64,000 bases of DNA from Asticcacaulis sp. AC402 (GTDB taxonomy: Bacteria; Pseudomonadota; Alphaproteobacteria; Caulobacterales; Caulobacteraceae), in assembly GCF_000495835.1 (NCBI RefSeq), contig NZ_AWGC01000020.1, positions 1-64,000 on the forward strand. The letters are read 5' to 3'. The notes under the pieces were generated by a model. The model saw nothing but the letters and a program-made list of their open reading frames with translations. It was not told the DNA's origin and searched no databases. Below are positions 51,109-59,808 of this stretch, one piece after another. Within the stretch, counting starts at the first letter, position 1, and each line of letters begins with the position of its first letter. The position numbers and the translations under genes were made by a program.

Positions 51109-51519
51109 ATGACCATGTCGACAAACGACACCCTCAGATCCGCGCCAGGCGAACCCTTGTCCGCAAACCCGTTCTTGCAGACCCTTATGGACCAAACCCA
51201 CGCGGCGTTGACACAGGCGAGCCTGCACACCGAGAGCACGGCAAGCTTTCTCCTGTCCGCCAACGAAACCATGGCGGAGACCTTGAGACTTATGGGCAGA
51301 GAGTCCCTGAGTTTTTCGGTGGCTCAGTTGCGGCAGCGCATTGATGACACTCAGGCTCTGATGAAGACCAGCAATCTTGGGGAGGCCGCGTCTCTGTCAG
51401 CGAGCCAGACCACGGCCGTTTTGCAGGATTGGGCGGAAGCATCGCGGCGACTGGCCAGCCATTGGACCGCGGCCGCCAGCGCCTATATGAGCCTGACCAA
51501 GAGGTCAACAGATCACTGA
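51109..51519 (+). CDS. Phasin-type granule-associated protein
   Basis: A 136-residue helical protein without Cys, rich in Ala, Ser, Thr, Gln and Leu, with heptad-like patterns (TETLRLMGRES, RQRIDDTQALMKTS, ASRRLASHWTAAASAYMSL). This composition and the position behind bdhA and patatin genes suggest a phasin, which coats polyhydroxybutyrate granules. ATG 51109 is preferred over GTG 51076 because AAAGGA lies directly upstream. No specific motif proves the family. Confidence 0.6.
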   Translation: MTMSTNDTLRSAPGEPLSANPFLQTLMDQTHAALTQASLHTESTASFLLSANETMAETLRLMGRESLSFSVAQLRQRIDDTQALMKTSNLGEAASLSASQTTAVLQDWAEASRRLASHWTAAASAYMSLTKRSTDH

Positions 51520-51600
51520 TACCAACCCACGATGATCTTGACACATCGTGGGTTGGCAAGGCCGACTGGCGGCCTCACCTTATGCGAGGTTCCCCGTTTG
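51519..51600 (+). repeat. Family B structured repeat, decayed copy
   Basis: The first hairpin is complete (CCAACCCACGATGATCTTGA then CACATCGTGGGTTGG) and GCGAGGTTCC matches the middle, but the remainder up to about 51710 is unrelated or strongly changed. It follows the phasin stop directly and can serve as its terminator. Confidence 0.65.
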
Positions 51601-51856
51601 TGTGTGGGGGGTGGGGCGCTTCGTCCGGCGCTTGTGCCGGAAAGACGCATATCAAAGGAAACGGTTCTAAACTGCGCACGTTCGTATGAGACGAACTGCC
51701 TCGCTTCTGGTATCAAGCACGCGGTACGGCGGATGGAACTTCGACCCGCAGAACTGATACCGTCGACCGCGCGTAACAGGTATGTCGTTGCGTCCAATCT
51801 CAAGGCTATGGCTTCGCCTCGATGGCCCCACCCACGAAAGCCGGAAAGGTTTGTCC
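51601..51856. other. Leader region of the ergothioneine gene
   Basis: No gene is supported. Open frames here continue the repeat on both strands and lack ribosome binding sites. No strong promoter was recognised. Confidence 0.35.
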
Positions 51857-54028
51857 ATGGAAAGCGTTTGTGACTTGACCAAGGGGCGCGTCGCGAACAG
51901 GGCCGACGACAGCGATTTGGCGTGTGCCTATCGCACGCTCAGGAAGCATACGCTGAGCCTGATCGCGCCACTAACGCCTGAGGATATGGTGGTGCAATCC
52001 ATGACGGATGCAAGTCCTGTCAAATGGCACCTGGCCCATACGTCGTGGTTTTTCGAGACCTTTCTTCTGCGGGAGAAGGCCGACTATATCCCTTTCGATG
52101 CCAGCTTTGCCTACCTGTTTAACTCCTATTATGAGGCTCTGGGCCCGCGCCAACCCAGAGCCAGGCGTGGATTACTGACCCGTCCGTCGCTCGATGATGT
52201 CCTTGCCTATCGAACCCACGTCGACACGCATATGCTGCGCCTGCTTAACGCGACACCTTCAGATGCGACGCAGGCGCTTGTTCGCCTTGGTATCGCGCAC
52301 GAAGAACAGCATCAGGAACTTATCCTGATGGACGTATTGCATCTTCTGGATCAGTCGCCGCTCAAGCCAGCCTATCACCCGAATGCGCCAGCTGAGGCGT
52401 TGGGGGCGAGGGGCCGATTCCAGTTGCGTCCCGGCGGGCTTGTCGACATCGGTGTCAGCCACACAGATTTTGCCTTCGACAATGAACGTCCGCGTCATCG
52501 TGTCTGGTTGCAGCCTTTTGAAGTCAGTGACCGACTGGTGACCAATGCCGAATGGCTGGCCTTTATGAGCGACAGAGGCTACAGCCGTCCTGAGTTTTGG
52601 CTGTCCGATGGCTGGTCACAGGTGCAGGCGCAAGGCTGGCAGGCCCCGCTATACTGGCAACGAGATGGCGAGACCTGGCTGGAAATGAGCCTGCGTGGCG
52701 TCAATACGATCGTGCCGGAGCGACCCGTAACGCATATCAGCTTTTTTGAAGCCGATGCGTTCGCCCGTTGGGCCGGGGCGCGCCTTCCTACGGAAGCCGA
52801 ATGGGAAGCGGCGGCCACGGATGGTGTTCTGGCGCAGATGGATGACGTGGGATGGCAGTGGACGAACAGTGCATACTTGCCCTATCCGGGCTATGCGCCA
52901 GGCGTCGGAGCTGTTGGCGAATACAATGGCAAATTCATGAGTGGCCAGATGGTGTTGCGTGGCGGCTCTTGTTTTTCGCCAGCGGGACATGCCAGGCCAA
53001 CCTACCGTAATTTCTTCAAACCCGAACAACGATGGATGCGCTCGGCCGTACGCCTCGCACGCAACATCTCCAGCGACGCTCACAACGGCCACGGCAACCA
53101 CGCCGGCTTTGCCGCTGACGTCGTCCGGGGGTTGTCCGCACGCCAGAAATCCCTGTCGCCAAAATATTTTTATGATGCGCCGGGTTCGGATCTTTTCGAA
53201 GCCATTTGTGAGCTTGATGAATACTATCCGACCCGCACGGAGACGGCTTTGCTGTCCGTCGCGGCGGCCGACCTGGCGCGTCAGTTCCCGGAAAATGCCG
53301 TCCTGATTGAGTTCGGTAGCGGTGCATCGGACAAGACGCGGCTGCTTCTTGACGCCGCACCGCAAATTACCACCTATGTGCCGATCGACATAAGTGAAGA
53401 TGCCCTGCGCAACGCCACGCTTCGCTTGGGTTCAGCTTATCCAAGCCTAGCGGTTACACCTATTGCGGCCGATTTTTCGACAGAAATTGTGTTGCCGAAC
53501 GCTTTGAATGGGCGACCCCTGATCGGGTTTTTCCCGGGATCGACCATCGGCAATTTTTCCCAAGCTGAAGCTGTAGCCTTCCTTCGCGGTGTCCGCAAGG
53601 CGCTGAAAATGGACGCGAACAGGGACGCACAACTCATCCTGGGGGTGGATATGGTCAAGGATGAGGGAACGCTCGTCAACGCCTACAATGATGCCGAGGG
53701 GGTGACGGCGTGTTTCAACAAAAACCTGCTTACCCGCATCAACCGCGAACTGGGTGGTAATTTCGATCTGGATGCTTTTCAGCATCTGGCGATTTGGAAT
53801 CCCGACCTTAACCGCATCGAGATGCATCTTGTGTCGCTGAGCGACCAGATCGTCACGGCGGCGGGGCACGCTTTTGCCTTCAAGTCTGGCGAGCGCTTTC
53901 ACACGGAAAGCTCGCATAAGTTCACGCCCGCTTCACTAACGCGCCTGGCAGAGGAATCGGGCTGGCGGATTGACGCCCACTGGATGAGTTCGGCGCCCGA
54001 ATTTGGCCTATTCAGTCTCGTTGCCTGA
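51857..54028 (+). CDS. Fused ergothioneine biosynthesis protein EgtB-EgtD
   Basis: A 723-residue fusion. Residues about 20-165 are a DinB-like helical domain with the iron ligands His61 (WHLAHTSWFFE), His148 and His152 (GIAHEEQHQEL). Residues about 180-430 are the formylglycine-generating-enzyme-like domain (VWLQPFEVSDRLVTNAEWLAFM, RLPTEAEWEAAA, VLRGGSCFSPAGHARPTYRN). This is the EgtB sulfoxide synthase. Residues about 440-723 are the EgtD histidine trimethyltransferase (SPKYFYDAPGSDLFEAICEL, YYPTRTE, LIEFGSGASDKTRLLL, PLIGFFPGSTIGNF). Together they would turn histidine into hercynine and then into the sulfoxide; EgtC/EgtE are not here. Order is the reverse of fungal Egt1. ATG 51857 has GGAAAGG upstream. 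Confidence 0.92.
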   Translation: MESVCDLTKGRVANRADDSDLACAYRTLRKHTLSLIAPLTPEDMVVQSMTDASPVKWHLAHTSWFFETFLLREKADYIPFDASFAYLFNSYYEALGPRQPRARRGLLTRPSLDDVLAYRTHVDTHMLRLLNATPSDATQALVRLGIAHEEQHQELILMDVLHLLDQSPLKPAYHPNAPAEALGARGRFQLRPGGLVDIGVSHTDFAFDNERPRHRVWLQPFEVSDRLVTNAEWLAFMSDRGYSRPEFWLSDGWSQVQAQGWQAPLYWQRDGETWLEMSLRGVNTIVPERPVTHISFFEADAFARWAGARLPTEAEWEAAATDGVLAQMDDVGWQWTNSAYLPYPGYAPGVGAVGEYNGKFMSGQMVLRGGSCFSPAGHARPTYRNFFKPEQRWMRSAVRLARNISSDAHNGHGNHAGFAADVVRGLSARQKSLSPKYFYDAPGSDLFEAICELDEYYPTRTETALLSVAAADLARQFPENAVLIEFGSGASDKTRLLLDAAPQITTYVPIDISEDALRNATLRLGSAYPSLAVTPIAADFSTEIVLPNALNGRPLIGFFPGSTIGNFSQAEAVAFLRGVRKALKMDANRDAQLILGVDMVKDEGTLVNAYNDAEGVTACFNKNLLTRINRELGGNFDLDAFQHLAIWNPDLNRIEMHLVSLSDQIVTAAGHAFAFKSGERFHTESSHKFTPASLTRLAEESGWRIDAHWMSSAPEFGLFSLVA

Positions 54029-54137
54029 CTTTGCAACTCGGGCGACGACGTTGTTCACTTAAGCGCAATCCGATAAAGTGTGCAGCACCCTGCGGGCGCT
54101 CCCGTTTTCGGATAAATTGCGCGACAAAACAAAAACT

Positions 54138-54275
54138 TATACCAATCCACGATGACCTTGACTCATCGTGGATTGGCAAGGGCGACTGCCCGCCCGAGCC
54201 TACGCGAGGAGCCATAAGGCGCTTGAGCTGAAAAAATGCGAATACCAAGCGTCATTCTTTATGAGGCTTGGTGTT
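54138..54275 (+). repeat. Family B structured repeat, copy 3
   Basis: Full-length, 138 bases. The large stem is CCAATCCACGATGA paired with TCATCGTGGATTGG; both arms differ from the 62471 copy at one paired position (T-A for C-G). It ends in the small hairpin with GAGGCTTGGTG followed by TTA. Confidence 0.85.
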
Positions 54276-54380
54276 ATACCAACCCGCGAAATTCTTGACT
54301 CATCGCGGGTTGGCAAGGCCGACTGGCCGCCCGAGCTTTTGCGAGGAGCCAGGCGTCATTCTTTATGAGGCTTGGTTTTA
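54275..54380 (+). repeat. Family B structured repeat, copy 4 (internal deletion)
   Basis: Directly follows copy 3. The large stem is CCAACCCGCGA paired with TCGCGGGTTGG, again with a paired change (G-C for A-T). About 30 bases between GCGAGGAGCC and GGCGTCATTC are missing, which removes the middle hairpin. It ends GGCTTGGTTTTA. Confidence 0.8.
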
Positions 54381-54482
54381 GAGCGGGGTCTTGAGTCCAT
54401 CACTACGCATCCCGCCCTAAGGCAATATCGACAGGCCGTTGCTCTCGTGCGTACGCCGCACGAAGAGGCCACGGCGACAAAT

Positions 54483-54515
54483 AAAAAACCCCGCGTCGGC
54501 GACGCGGGGTTTTTT
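54483..54515. terminator. Strong bidirectional terminator after rplY
   Basis: AAAAAACCCCGCGTC, GGC loop, GACGCGGGGTTTTTT: a 15-base palindrome-like stem whose GC core is flanked by six A and six T. It ends the minus-strand rplY transcript and can stop plus-strand readthrough from the ergothioneine gene. Confidence 0.9.
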
Positions 54516-54537
54516 ATATATAACTGACCGGAGAAGT

Positions 54538-55134
54538 TTAGGCTTCGGCGCCTTCGGCGTCGCTGCTCTTGCTGGCGCCCGAAGCGGTGACCGAGGCCAC
54601 AACCGTCAGGCCCTTGGCGACCGGGGTGACGTCGGACGGCAGATTCAGATCGGAAATGTGCACCGACTGGCCGATTTCCAGGCCCGTCAGGTCGACGATG
54701 ATGTCTTCGGGGATGTGGTCGGCCGGAACCTGGATTTCCAGTTCATGGAAAGCCACGTTCAGGGCTCCGCCCTTCTTCATGCCTGGCGACAGGTCGTGGT
54801 TCTTGAAGTGCACCGGGACCGAGATACGGATCCTGGCATGCTCATCGACGCGGAACAGGTCGAAGTGCACAGGCACGTCCGTGACCGGGTGGAAGTCGAT
54901 CGACTTGGCGATCACCTTTTGAGTCTCATCGCCGTACTTCAGGGTCACCAGGTGACCGTTCAGCTTGCCGGTCGACAGCGACTTGCGGAAGGCGTTCAGA
55001 TTGACGGCAATGGGGACCGGGCCCTTGTCGCCACCATACAGAACACCCGGCAGCTTGCCTGCGTTGCGGGTCGCGCGCGCGCCGCCCGTACCGGTGCGAT
55101 CACGCACTTCGACATCCAGAACAATCTCGGCCAT
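54538..55134 (-). CDS. rplY: 50S ribosomal protein L25/general stress protein Ctc
   Basis: A 198-residue protein of the long (CTC) form of L25 that binds 5S rRNA. The N-terminal domain has the usual GTGGARATRNAGKLPGVLYGG and KLNGHLVTLKYG; the C-terminal TL5 domain has VPVHFDLFRVDEHARIRISVPVHF and IPEDIIVDLTGLEIGQSVHISDL. Start 55134 follows GAGGAAGAGG. The Ala/Ser-rich acidic tail (SGASKSSDAEGAEA) is typical of alphaproteobacterial L25. Single-gene transcript ended by the terminator at 54483. Confidence 0.95.
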   Translation of the reverse strand: MAEIVLDVEVRDRTGTGGARATRNAGKLPGVLYGGDKGPVPIAVNLNAFRKSLSTGKLNGHLVTLKYGDETQKVIAKSIDFHPVTDVPVHFDLFRVDEHARIRISVPVHFKNHDLSPGMKKGGALNVAFHELEIQVPADHIPEDIIVDLTGLEIGQSVHISDLNLPSDVTPVAKGLTVVASVTASGASKSSDAEGAEA

Positions 55135-55293
55135 CAGCCTCTTCCTCGAACATAAGAAGGCCGCGCGCCAACCTGGGCACGGCGGGGAAACTTTAAGAGC
55201 GCGGGTGATACACGAAGCCGCGACGGTATGCAACCCGCCTAAACCGGGAAAATGCATACCGTTTTACGTTGATGACCTTGGGATACCTCTGGC

Positions 55294-56610
55294 CTATCTG
55301 CGCTTCTTTCGCTTCCCGCTCGATGCCTTCTTTTTCCCAGTTTTTTTGACCGAAGCCTTCTTGACCGCAGCTGGCTTGAAATAGGGCTCGGCATCGGCAT
55401 AGAGGGAGGCGACCTTGGCCGGCTCAAAGCTGAGCGCGTTGCTTGACATCTTGCCAAGGCACTGGCCGGTATCCATCAACACGTGCTGACCCAGGCAGAA
55501 GACGTCCTCGAAATGCGGGGTCGACACAGCCAGGCACTGATAGAGGTTCAGCTTGCTCATATCCAGGCAGCGCTCGCCGTCGGCTTCGTTCATGAGTTCG
55601 CTCATGTAGTTGGCGCGATTGTCGCCACCTTCACCCAGGATGGCCAGGGCGGCAATGGTCAGGGCGCGGTTGACCGTGCCGGTATAGGGCTGATTGAAGA
55701 GGTCGGCCCGGTCGAAGAGATCAGTTGTCGAGGCAAAGGTTGAGGCCGGTATGGCAGCGTCGCCGGCCGCCGGCGCCGCGGCCAGCCTGGTCGCCGGGGC
55801 AGTGGCCAGGGCGCTTTGATCATCTGAGGTCGGCGACGCCGTATCGGGCGAGAGGGTCACTCCGTCGCCCTGGATGACGTACCCGCCGGTCGACTGGCCT
55901 GTTGTTGCCTGGGTGGTCAGGCCCGAGCCGTTGAGGGCGGCGGCCAGCAGTCGGGCACTTTCGTCGCTCTGGACGCTGCGCAGGGCGACCGAATTCTGTT
56001 TGGCCTGGATCAGGCGGCCATCGCGGTCGGCTATCTTTTCCCGGGACCACTTCTGACGCTGGACATCGTACGCCGCACGTTTAACACCGGCGCCGGAATT
56101 ATAGACCGACTGGCCGTCCGAACTCAGCGCCAGGATGACGCGTCGGGCCGCGATGTCGGCCGACGGCAGGGTGGAGGCATAGGTAACGTCATTGGTGAGG
56201 CGATGGACCAGTTCGGCGCGGGCTGTGTCGTCGGCGGCGTAGGCGCGCAACGCAGCACGAAAGCTGGTTTCCTGCATGGCAACAATGGCGGCATAGGCCA
56301 CAACGCCGCGCGACAGCTGATCTGGCTGGAAGGACGCGCCTTCCTGCAGTTTGACCTGAACGGCCTCGGCATCGGCGAAGCTGGCATTCATGGTGCGCGC
56401 GGTGGTGACATAGTCGACATAGACGGCGGCCGCGTCGGACACGTTCGAAGACAAGGCAACCGGCGGGCCGGCGGGGGCGGGCGGTGGCGGAGGTGGCAGC
56501 GGTGCTCGCTCAGTGACGCAACCCGACAGCAGCAAGGCAAACCCCAACATCAAGACAGACGTGCTGGTGACCCGGCTAAGGCTCGAGCCCTTCTTGATGG
56601 CCATTTTCAT
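55294..56610 (-). CDS. Lipoprotein of unknown function with a lysine-rich tail
   Basis: A 438-residue protein with a lipoprotein signal (MLGFALLLSGC, Cys about 30) followed by a proline run (PPPPPPAPAGPP) that would span part of the cell wall. Two more regions are visible: Ala-rich helical stretches about 60-210, and a C-terminal part with several Cys (ERCLDMSKLNLYQCLAVSTPHFEDVFCLGQHVL). The last 25 residues are KKASVKKTGKKKASSGKRKKRR-like in composition, very basic. I do not recognise the family; similar proteins seem common in Caulobacterales. ATG 56610 or the ATG two codons later are both possible. Confidence 0.65.
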   Translation of the reverse strand: MKMAIKKGSSLSRVTSTSVLMLGFALLLSGCVTERAPLPPPPPPAPAGPPVALSSNVSDAAAVYVDYVTTARTMNASFADAEAVQVKLQEGASFQPDQLSRGVVAYAAIVAMQETSFRAALRAYAADDTARAELVHRLTNDVTYASTLPSADIAARRVILALSSDGQSVYNSGAGVKRAAYDVQRQKWSREKIADRDGRLIQAKQNSVALRSVQSDESARLLAAALNGSGLTTQATTGQSTGGYVIQGDGVTLSPDTASPTSDDQSALATAPATRLAAAPAAGDAAIPASTFASTTDLFDRADLFNQPYTGTVNRALTIAALAILGEGGDNRANYMSELMNEADGERCLDMSKLNLYQCLAVSTPHFEDVFCLGQHVLMDTGQCLGKMSSNALSFEPAKVASLYADAEPYFKPAAVKKASVKKTGKKKASSGKRKKRR

Positions 56611-56928
56611 ACGCTACTCCCTCTTTTACCCTAGGTGCCGAAATCGCGCTTACGGAAGGTCGCGTCTTCGGAGAATATGCTGATTTTATTGTGAAACGTG
56701 TCGCCGCCGACCGTCATCGTCTTTACATCACAAGGCGGGCGCCTTGGCCATAAGAGATCGGTAAAAACTTTGCCCAAATTGTGACCTCCAGGCGGAGGAT
56801 TCTCGGTCTGGCGCCCCTGTCGAGCGTATAAAAAATATTTAAAAACAGTGCGTTACGGCATCTGAGGTGCTCACGGCTTCTTTATTGCCGTCCAATCAAA
56901 AAGTTTTGATACCGATTCGATCACTTTT
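56611..56928. other. Intergenic region between lipoprotein gene and prs
   Basis: No gene is supported over 318 bases. The AT-rich tract AAAAAATATTTAAAAACAG near 56830 on the plus strand may be part of a promoter for the minus-strand lipoprotein gene, and GATACCGA occurs twice just beyond the prs stop (56909 and 56945). No clear terminator is seen. Confidence 0.35.
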
Positions 56929-57864
56929 TCAATCGAACAGCTTCGATACCGACTCTTCGTTGGCAATCCGGCGTATGGCCTCGCCTATTAGCGGCGCGAC
57001 CCCGACAATACGGACCTTCGGGTGGCTGCGGATAAGGTCAGTGGCCTCAATTGAGTCGGTAATAACCAGTTCTTTCAGCACCGATTTATCCACCCGGTTC
57101 ATGGCTTCGCCGGACAGGACGCCGTGCGAGACATAGGCCGAAACGGCAGCCGCACCACGGTCCATCAACGCCCTGGCGGCATTGCAAAGGGTGCCGGCTG
57201 AATCAACGATATCGTCGAACAGGATACAGCTGCGGCCGGAAACATCGCCGATGATGTTCATCACTTCAGACTCGCCGGCGCGCGGACGGCGCTTGTCGAC
57301 AATGGCCAGATCGGCACCGAGGCGATCAGCGAGGGCGCGGGCGCGGACCACGCCGCCGACGTCCGGCGACACGATCATCAACTCGTGCGGATCGCGATAA
57401 TTGGCCTGGATGTCCTTGGCCATGAACGGGATGGCGACCAGATTGTCGGTAGGTATGTCGAAGAAGCCCTGAATCTGGCCGGCATGCAGGTCCATGGTAA
57501 GGACCCGGTGGGCGCCGGCCCGGGTGATGATATTGGCCACCAGCTTGGCCGAGATCGGCGTCCGACCGCCGGTTTTGCGATCCTGGCGGGCATAGCCGAA
57601 ATAGGGAATGACGGCGGTGATGCGCCGTGCAGAGGCGCGCGTCAGGGCGTCAATGCAGATCAGCAACTCCATCAGGTTGTCATTGGCGGGGTAGCTGGTC
57701 GACTGGATGACAAAGACATCCTCACCACGGACGTTTTCATCGATGGTGACAAAGATTTCCTTGTCGGCAAAGCGTTGTACGCGGGCTTTGGTCAGGGGCA
57801 TGTCGAGATAGTCGCCGATGGCCTGGGCCAGAGTCCGGTTGGAGTTGGCGGCGAGCAGTTTCAT
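56929..57864 (-). CDS. prs: Ribose-phosphate pyrophosphokinase
   Basis: A 311-residue enzyme making PRPP from ribose 5-phosphate and ATP. Motifs are [52 protein letters not shown] and the PRPP loop [15 protein letters not shown]. Start 57864 gives MKLLAANSN, the usual alphaproteobacterial N-terminus. It lies 90 bases downstream of pgeF on the same strand. Confidence 0.97.
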   Translation of the reverse strand: MKLLAANSNRTLAQAIGDYLDMPLTKARVQRFADKEIFVTIDENVRGEDVFVIQSTSYPANDNLMELLICIDALTRASARRITAVIPYFGYARQDRKTGGRTPISAKLVANIITRAGAHRVLTMDLHAGQIQGFFDIPTDNLVAIPFMAKDIQANYRDPHELMIVSPDVGGVVRARALADRLGADLAIVDKRRPRAGESEVMNIIGDVSGRSCILFDDIVDSAGTLCNAARALMDRGAAAVSAYVSHGVLSGEAMNRVDKSVLKELVITDSIEATDLIRSHPKVRIVGVAPLIGEAIRRIANEESVSKLFD

Positions 57865-57954
57865 CTGAAAAACCCTGTTAAGTCTTGCCGCGGCTTTTAG
57901 CAGGGGTTTGTCGAGGTTCAAGGGCCAAACGTCGCAAAACCGTAACTTTGTGGC

Positions 57955-58746
57955 CTATGGTCTCAGCATGATTGCCGAGATCAGCCTGCCGTAGTCCGGA
58001 AGTTGCTGTTTGAAATTGCGCCGGTTGGAGAAGAAAAGGGCCTCGTCGGCGCAGGTGTCGTGGCCAGTGGCGGCGCATTGCGTGATGCCGGCGCGTTTCA
58101 GACGCATCAGGCAGTAGCCCGGCAGGTCGAACAGCCGTTTGTCGCTGGCAGCGCCGGGGATGAAGAAGGTGGGGCTGTCCGGATCGTGGTCGGCGAACAG
58201 GCCAGCATAGTCGGCGCCGACCTCATAGGAAACCTGGGCAATGCACGGCCCGATGACGCAGCGGATTTGGCTCAGCGCGGCACCGCGGCTTTGCATCAGG
58301 TCCAGGGTCGCTTCGATCATGCCGTACAGTGCGCCCTTCCAGCCAGCGTGGCACGAAGCGACCACGCCGTTGCTGGGGTCGGCAAACAACAGGGGGGCGC
58401 AATCGGCGGAGAGGGCCGACAGAATCAGGCCGGGTGTCGAGGTGACCAGGCCGTCGGCCTCGGGTCGGTCCAGGGGCCAGGGGCCGGTCACCTCAAGCGC
58501 AGAAGTGGAATGGACCTGATACAGGCTGAGCAACTGTTCGACCGGGCGGTCGAAAGCGGCAGCGACGCGACGGCGGTTCTCCTGGACGGCCAGGGCGTCA
58601 TCACGCGATCCCAGACCGATGTTCAGGGAGTCGTAGACGCCTGTCGATACTCCGCCCTGACGGGTGAAGAAGCCATGCTGGACACCGGGAAGGTCGAGCA
58701 GCGGATGCAGGATTCGGGGTGGGATCTGAGCAGGCATGGCGGCCAT
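57955..58746 (-). CDS. pgeF: Peptidoglycan editing factor PgeF (laccase-domain, YfiH family)
   Basis: A 263-residue protein of the YfiH/PgeF family, which hydrolyses wrongly built UDP-MurNAc-L-Ser to keep peptidoglycan correct and was once called a polyphenol oxidase. Motifs are HGFFTRQGGVSTGVYDSLNIG at the N-terminus, QVHS, ADCAPLLF, VASCHAGWKGAL and IGPCIAQVSYEV; the zinc ligands come from these His and Cys. It starts 15 bases after the midA stop, so lgt, midA and pgeF form one operon. Confidence 0.93.
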   Translation of the reverse strand: MAAMPAQIPPRILHPLLDLPGVQHGFFTRQGGVSTGVYDSLNIGLGSRDDALAVQENRRRVAAAFDRPVEQLLSLYQVHSTSALEVTGPWPLDRPEADGLVTSTPGLILSALSADCAPLLFADPSNGVVASCHAGWKGALYGMIEATLDLMQSRGAALSQIRCVIGPCIAQVSYEVGADYAGLFADHDPDSPTFFIPGAASDKRLFDLPGYCLMRLKRAGITQCAATGHDTCADEALFFSNRRNFKQQLPDYGRLISAIMLRP

Positions 58747-58761
58747 GTAGCCGTTGCGCGG

Positions 58762-59808
58762 TCAGTCTTCAAGCGCGAACAAGGGAAGAGACGCGGGATA
58801 GGCGAACGCCATGACTTTAAACAACTCGCCCATTTCGGACGCGCTTGTTAAACGTTCGTATTGACGTTGGAGTTTGTCGGCATGGTCAGGATTTTTCTCG
58901 CTCAGCGCAGCCAGGCGCGCCGAGATGCCTGCGCGCCCCAGGAACTCACCTTGAGTTTTGATATCACTCAGTTTTACATGTGTTGAAAGCACGTTGGCAA
59001 TCGCTTCGAAATCAGCCCAGATGGTCAGGTCGTGTTTGCCGGGTGCCTCGAGGGGGTGGCGCTTTTCGTGCAGCGAAAGGGCTTGAAGGGTATCGCCCGG
59101 TCCGGCCACGGCGCGCCCGTAATCGAGCAACAGGACGGCGCCGGTGGCGGATTTGATAACCGCAGCCAGGTTGGCTGCGAACTGTTGTTGCGCCCGTGAC
59201 ACCTCGATGATCTGACCCGGCTCGGCTTGCGCTGCGGGCGTATAGTCGGTCTCTACAAGTCCAAACGCCAGGTCGCCATCAATAATGCCGACGGCGCGTT
59301 CCGCCCAGCCCTCTTCGGTGCGGACATACTGCCGGGCCGGCAGGCAATCCAGCACTTCGTTGGCGACAATGATGACCGGCAGATCGATTGAAATCGCGTT
59401 GACATCGGTCAGGAACAGGGCGCCGGCGATCGTCTGCGCCTGCTGTGCGCGCAGTCGCGGCGACGGTTCGACCATCACCACCTGAATGGCTTCGCGCAGG
59501 CCCGGCACGTGGTCCGCAACGCGCAGGATATCTGACATCAGTGCGCCGTCACCGCCGCCGATTTCGACCAGGCGAAAAGCCGGGGGCGAGTTCATGGCGA
59601 GCCAGGTCTGGGCCACCCAGACCCCGATCATTTCGCCGAACATTTGCGAAACAAGCGGCGCCGTGATGAAGTCGCCATCAGCCCCCAGTCTGACATGGCG
59701 GGTGTAATAGCCGTCGACGGGATCGAGCAGGCAGGAAGACATGTAGTCGGCCACGCTCATCGGGCCTTCCAGGGTGATCTGCTCGATCAAACGTTGCTTA
59801 AGCGACAT
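58762..59808 (-). CDS. SAM-dependent methyltransferase, MidA/NDUFAF7 family
   Basis: A 348-residue protein of the DUF185 family. It has MSVADYMSSCLLDPVDGYYTRH, VEIGGGDGALMSDILR as SAM-binding motif, VIIVANEVLDCLPARQYV and LLLDYGRAV. The mitochondrial homologue NDUFAF7 dimethylates an arginine of complex I; the bacterial target is not established. It overlaps the end of lgt by 11 bases, so translation is coupled with it. Confidence 0.92.
   Translation of the reverse strand: MSLKQRLIEQITLEGPMSVADYMSSCLLDPVDGYYTRHVRLGADGDFITAPLVSQMFGEMIGVWVAQTWLAMNSPPAFRLVEIGGGDGALMSDILRVADHVPGLREAIQVVMVEPSPRLRAQQAQTIAGALFLTDVNAISIDLPVIIVANEVLDCLPARQYVRTEEGWAERAVGIIDGDLAFGLVETDYTPAAQAEPGQIIEVSRAQQQFAANLAAVIKSATGAVLLLDYGRAVAGPGDTLQALSLHEKRHPLEAPGKHDLTIWADFEAIANVLSTHVKLSDIKTQGEFLGRAGISARLAALSEKNPDHADKLQRQYERLTSASEMGELFKVMAFAYPASLPLFALED

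Larger units (their letters stand above)
54062..54418 (-). repeat. Family A repeat, copy 7, interrupted by two family B copies
   Basis: The second hairpin of family A is at 54062-54121 and its linker at 54122-54137 (AAAACAAAAACT); the first hairpin is at 54380-54418 (AGAGCGGGGTCTTGAGTCC then CATCCCGCC). In intact copies these are joined directly. Between them are two tandem family B elements, and TTA occurs on both sides of the insert as a likely target duplication. Confidence 0.8.
54029..54537. other. Intergenic region made mostly of repeats and a terminator
   Basis: No gene is supported over 509 bases. It holds a reverse family A element split by two tandem family B copies (54062-54418) and the bidirectional terminator at 54483. 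Bases 54419-54482 show no feature. Confidence 0.8.

Noticed and set aside
51857-54028. OvoA-type 5-histidylcysteine sulfoxide synthase
   Set aside because: The C-terminal domain has the EgtD histidine methyltransferase signatures (SPKYFYDAPGS, YYPTRTE), not the OvoA thiol-methyltransferase type.
54138-54380. A CRISPR-like array because two similar units lie in tandem
   Set aside because: Only two units, no spacers, strong internal hairpins and copies elsewhere; no cas genes.
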